A model generated the notes under the pieces. It was not told the DNA's origin and searched no databases. It saw only the letters and a program-made list of their open reading frames with translations. Below are positions 32,740 through 34,444 of a DNA stretch of 34,444 nucleotides, one piece after another. The position numbers and the translations under genes are program-made. Source of the stretch: Candidatus Kapaibacterium sp. Lineage in GTDB: Bacteria > Bacteroidota > Ignavibacteria > Kapaibacteriales > UBA961. The stretch's first letter is position 1. Each line of letters opens with the position of its first letter. The DNA lies in assembly GCA_017302855.1 (NCBI GenBank), contig JAFLBY010000014.1, positions 1-34,444 of the forward strand, written 5' to 3'.

Positions 32740-34444
32740 ATGAAAAAAATAGTTTCTTCATTAATAGCACTTTGTTGTCTGACATCGGTCAGTGCACAAA
32801 CAAAAAAAACATCTACAAAAGACAGCACAACAATACGAGAAATATCAACCCAAGAAGTGGTTGTCACGGCAACACGCCAAAAAGAAATAAATTTAGAAGT
32901 TCCCTTGGCTATCACAGTTGTTCCACAAAAGATATTGGAAAATGCACGCGGCTATGGTTTGGACGAAGTCTTATCTCTCGTGCCGGGTGCTTTGGTGCAA
33001 TCACGTTCTGGTAATCAAGATGTGCGTGTGACTATACGCGGTTTTGGTGCTCGAGGTGCCGGCGAACGTTCCAATGCAGGCACATCGCGTGGTCTGCGTT
33101 TTTATCAGGACGGCATTCCCGATACCGAGCCGGATGGTCGCACAGCTTTCGATTTAATTGATTTAAGCGGTGCCTCAAGCATTGAAGTTATTCGCTCCAA
33201 TGCCTCAGCATTATGGGGCAATGCTGCCGGTGGTATTGTCTCAATCAGCACTATTCCTACAACACGCACACCGTTTATCTCACTGACCAATCAAAACGGC
33301 AGTTTCGGCTTTATGAAGCAGTCATTGCGCATGGGTACCAATACCGATGCGGGATTATTATATCTTTCCACCAATAATACCTCATTCGAAGGATGGCGCG
33401 AAAATAGCCGCAGTTCCTTATTTCAATTTAATGCCGGTCTGGTTTCATCCCTTGGACAAAATACCAAATTGAATGTTTTTCTTGTGGGTGCAAGTAATAA
33501 TTTTAAAATTCCCGGACCATTAACACCTTCGCAATATGATTCCGCAGCATGGCAAGCACAAAATGACACAAGGGTATATCGTCCGACATACGTACAACGT
33601 GATGAACGCCGATTTAATCGTTTAGGACGTATCGGTACAACTCTTGAGCATAATTTTTCGGAAAATATTACGCTCAATACCATGACATTTATCCAAACTA
33701 AATATCTGGAGCGTTCTGAACGAAATACCTTCAGAGAATTTAATCGCTATCATGTGGGCGGCAATGCCATTCTTGGTATTAAAACTACAATTTCTGATGA
33801 TATGTGGTTACGTACTTTGGTGGGGTTTGATGAACAATATCAAGATGGCGGCATTGCATTTTTTGAATTATCACCCCAAGCTGATAAAGGGAAATATCCA
33901 CGGAGTATTAAGTCCGAAGGTGCTAATAATTTCGGGGTGTTTTTGCAGGAAGAATTATCGCTTATGGACAACAAAGTATCTGTTTCTGCGGGTTTGCGCT
34001 ATGATAATATCACATATTTTAATAGCAGTAATGATTATAGTTTTCGCGGCGACAGCGTCGGCAGTAATTCTCGGAATGTGGCAATTATTGACGGCAGTAA
34101 AAGTTTTACACAAGTGACTCCTAAATTTGGCATTACATGGCGTATTGAACCTACATTAAGCGTGTATGCGAATGTGGGTGGAGGCGTGGAAGTACCCGCA
34201 GGCAATGAAACAGACCCTGCTGCTGTTTCGGGAGTCACTGTCCCTGCTGCGGTAAACCCTTTATTAGAGCCAATTCGATCCATAACCACAGAAATAGGTG
34301 TAAAAAATATAATTATCTCGGAAAACCAGCACAATTTTGTCAAAGAATTGACCTATGATATTGCAGGATACATGATTAATGTTACCAATGATTTAATCCC
34401 TTATGGATCAGGCGGTTATTATGTATCGGCTGGTGAGTCGCGTC
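32740..34444 (+). CDS. TonB-dependent receptor, iron-complex type, 3' end outside window
   Basis: 568 residues are visible before the window ends. Signal peptide MKKIVSSLIALCCLTSVSAQ, then the TonB box (QEVVVTATRQKE) and a plug domain of FecA/ferric-complex style (LDEVLSLVPGALVQSRSGNQ, VRVTIRGFGARGAGERSN, RGLRFYQDGIPDTEPDGRTA, IEVIRSNASALWGNAAGGIV). The barrel follows up to SGGYYVSAGESR at the edge. No carboxypeptidase-like domain. By similarity of the plug it probably imports a ferric siderophore or ferric citrate, but no Fur site or siderophore gene was identified, so the ligand is open. No riboswitch is recognised upstream, in contrast to the receptor at 26363. Confidence 0.88.
   Translation, partial: MKKIVSSLIALCCLTSVSAQTKKTSTKDSTTIREISTQEVVVTATRQKEINLEVPLAITVVPQKILENARGYGLDEVLSLVPGALVQSRSGNQDVRVTIRGFGARGAGERSNAGTSRGLRFYQDGIPDTEPDGRTAFDLIDLSGASSIEVIRSNASALWGNAAGGIVSISTIPTTRTPFISLTNQNGSFGFMKQSLRMGTNTDAGLLYLSTNNTSFEGWRENSRSSLFQFNAGLVSSLGQNTKLNVFLVGASNNFKIPGPLTPSQYDSAAWQAQNDTRVYRPTYVQRDERRFNRLGRIGTTLEHNFSENITLNTMTFIQTKYLERSERNTFREFNRYHVGGNAILGIKTTISDDMWLRTLVGFDEQYQDGGIAFFELSPQADKGKYPRSIKSEGANNFGVFLQEELSLMDNKVSVSAGLRYDNITYFNSSNDYSFRGDSVGSNSRNVAIIDGSKSFTQVTPKFGITWRIEPTLSVYANVGGGVEVPAGNETDPAAVSGVTVPAAVNPLLEPIRSITTEIGVKNIIISENQHNFVKELTYDIAGYMINVTNDLIPYGSGGYYVSAGESR

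Overview
The window looks like a chromosomal segment from an AT-rich, uncultured-type member of the Bacteroidota/Chlorobiota (FCB) group. The support is: two large secreted proteins with C-terminal sorting domains of the type 9 secretion system kind, three TonB-dependent outer-membrane receptors, almost no Shine-Dalgarno sequences, and promoters of the Bacteroidota form TTTG-N20-TAnnTTTG. No tRNA, rRNA, CRISPR array, transposase or integrase was seen.

Layout. 1-4.4 kb: a truncated TPR-like membrane protein, a small zinc-ribbon protein, a TonB-dependent receptor with a carboxypeptidase-like plug extension, and an orphan exported protein behind a dispersed repeat. 4.6-7.0 kb (minus): a likely operon of a MltB-like lytic transglycosylase, a SUI1/YciH protein and a CDF metal-efflux pump. 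7.1-10.6 kb (plus): kynureninase, then a membrane Fe-S oxidoreductase of the FadF/EtfD type, closed by a strong terminator. 10.7-16.2 kb: an accessory island of AT-rich plus-strand genes without clear function, separated by a recurring intergenic repeat. 16.2-21.6 kb (minus): a 1412-residue secreted propeller/choice-of-anchor-D protein followed 12 bases later by a class V aminotransferase. 22.3-25.8 kb: a lipoprotein, then five tandem paralogous small exported proteins with constant ends and divergent centres. 26.2-28.8 kb: a TPP riboswitch with its own intrinsic terminator controlling a TonB-dependent receptor, so a predicted thiamin uptake system. 28.9-30.9 kb: a 12-Asp-box propeller with a sorting domain. 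31.0-31.7 kb (minus): an AlkD-like DNA alkylation repair protein. 32.0 kb to the end: a small membrane-anchored protein and a TonB receptor of iron-complex type that runs off the window.

The most unusual structure is the repeat family. Six copies carry the same promoter motif with exactly the same spacing, each pointing at the next orphan gene. Two island genes end with their stop codon inside a CGCTAAC core, and one gene is bracketed by GTTAGCGG and CCGCTAAC. This resembles an integron-like gene-cassette array (attC-like sites) in which the recombination repeat also supplies the promoter. That reading is inference; no integrase is present. The second notable structure is the tandem paralog array, which looks like a system for diversifying small envelope proteins.
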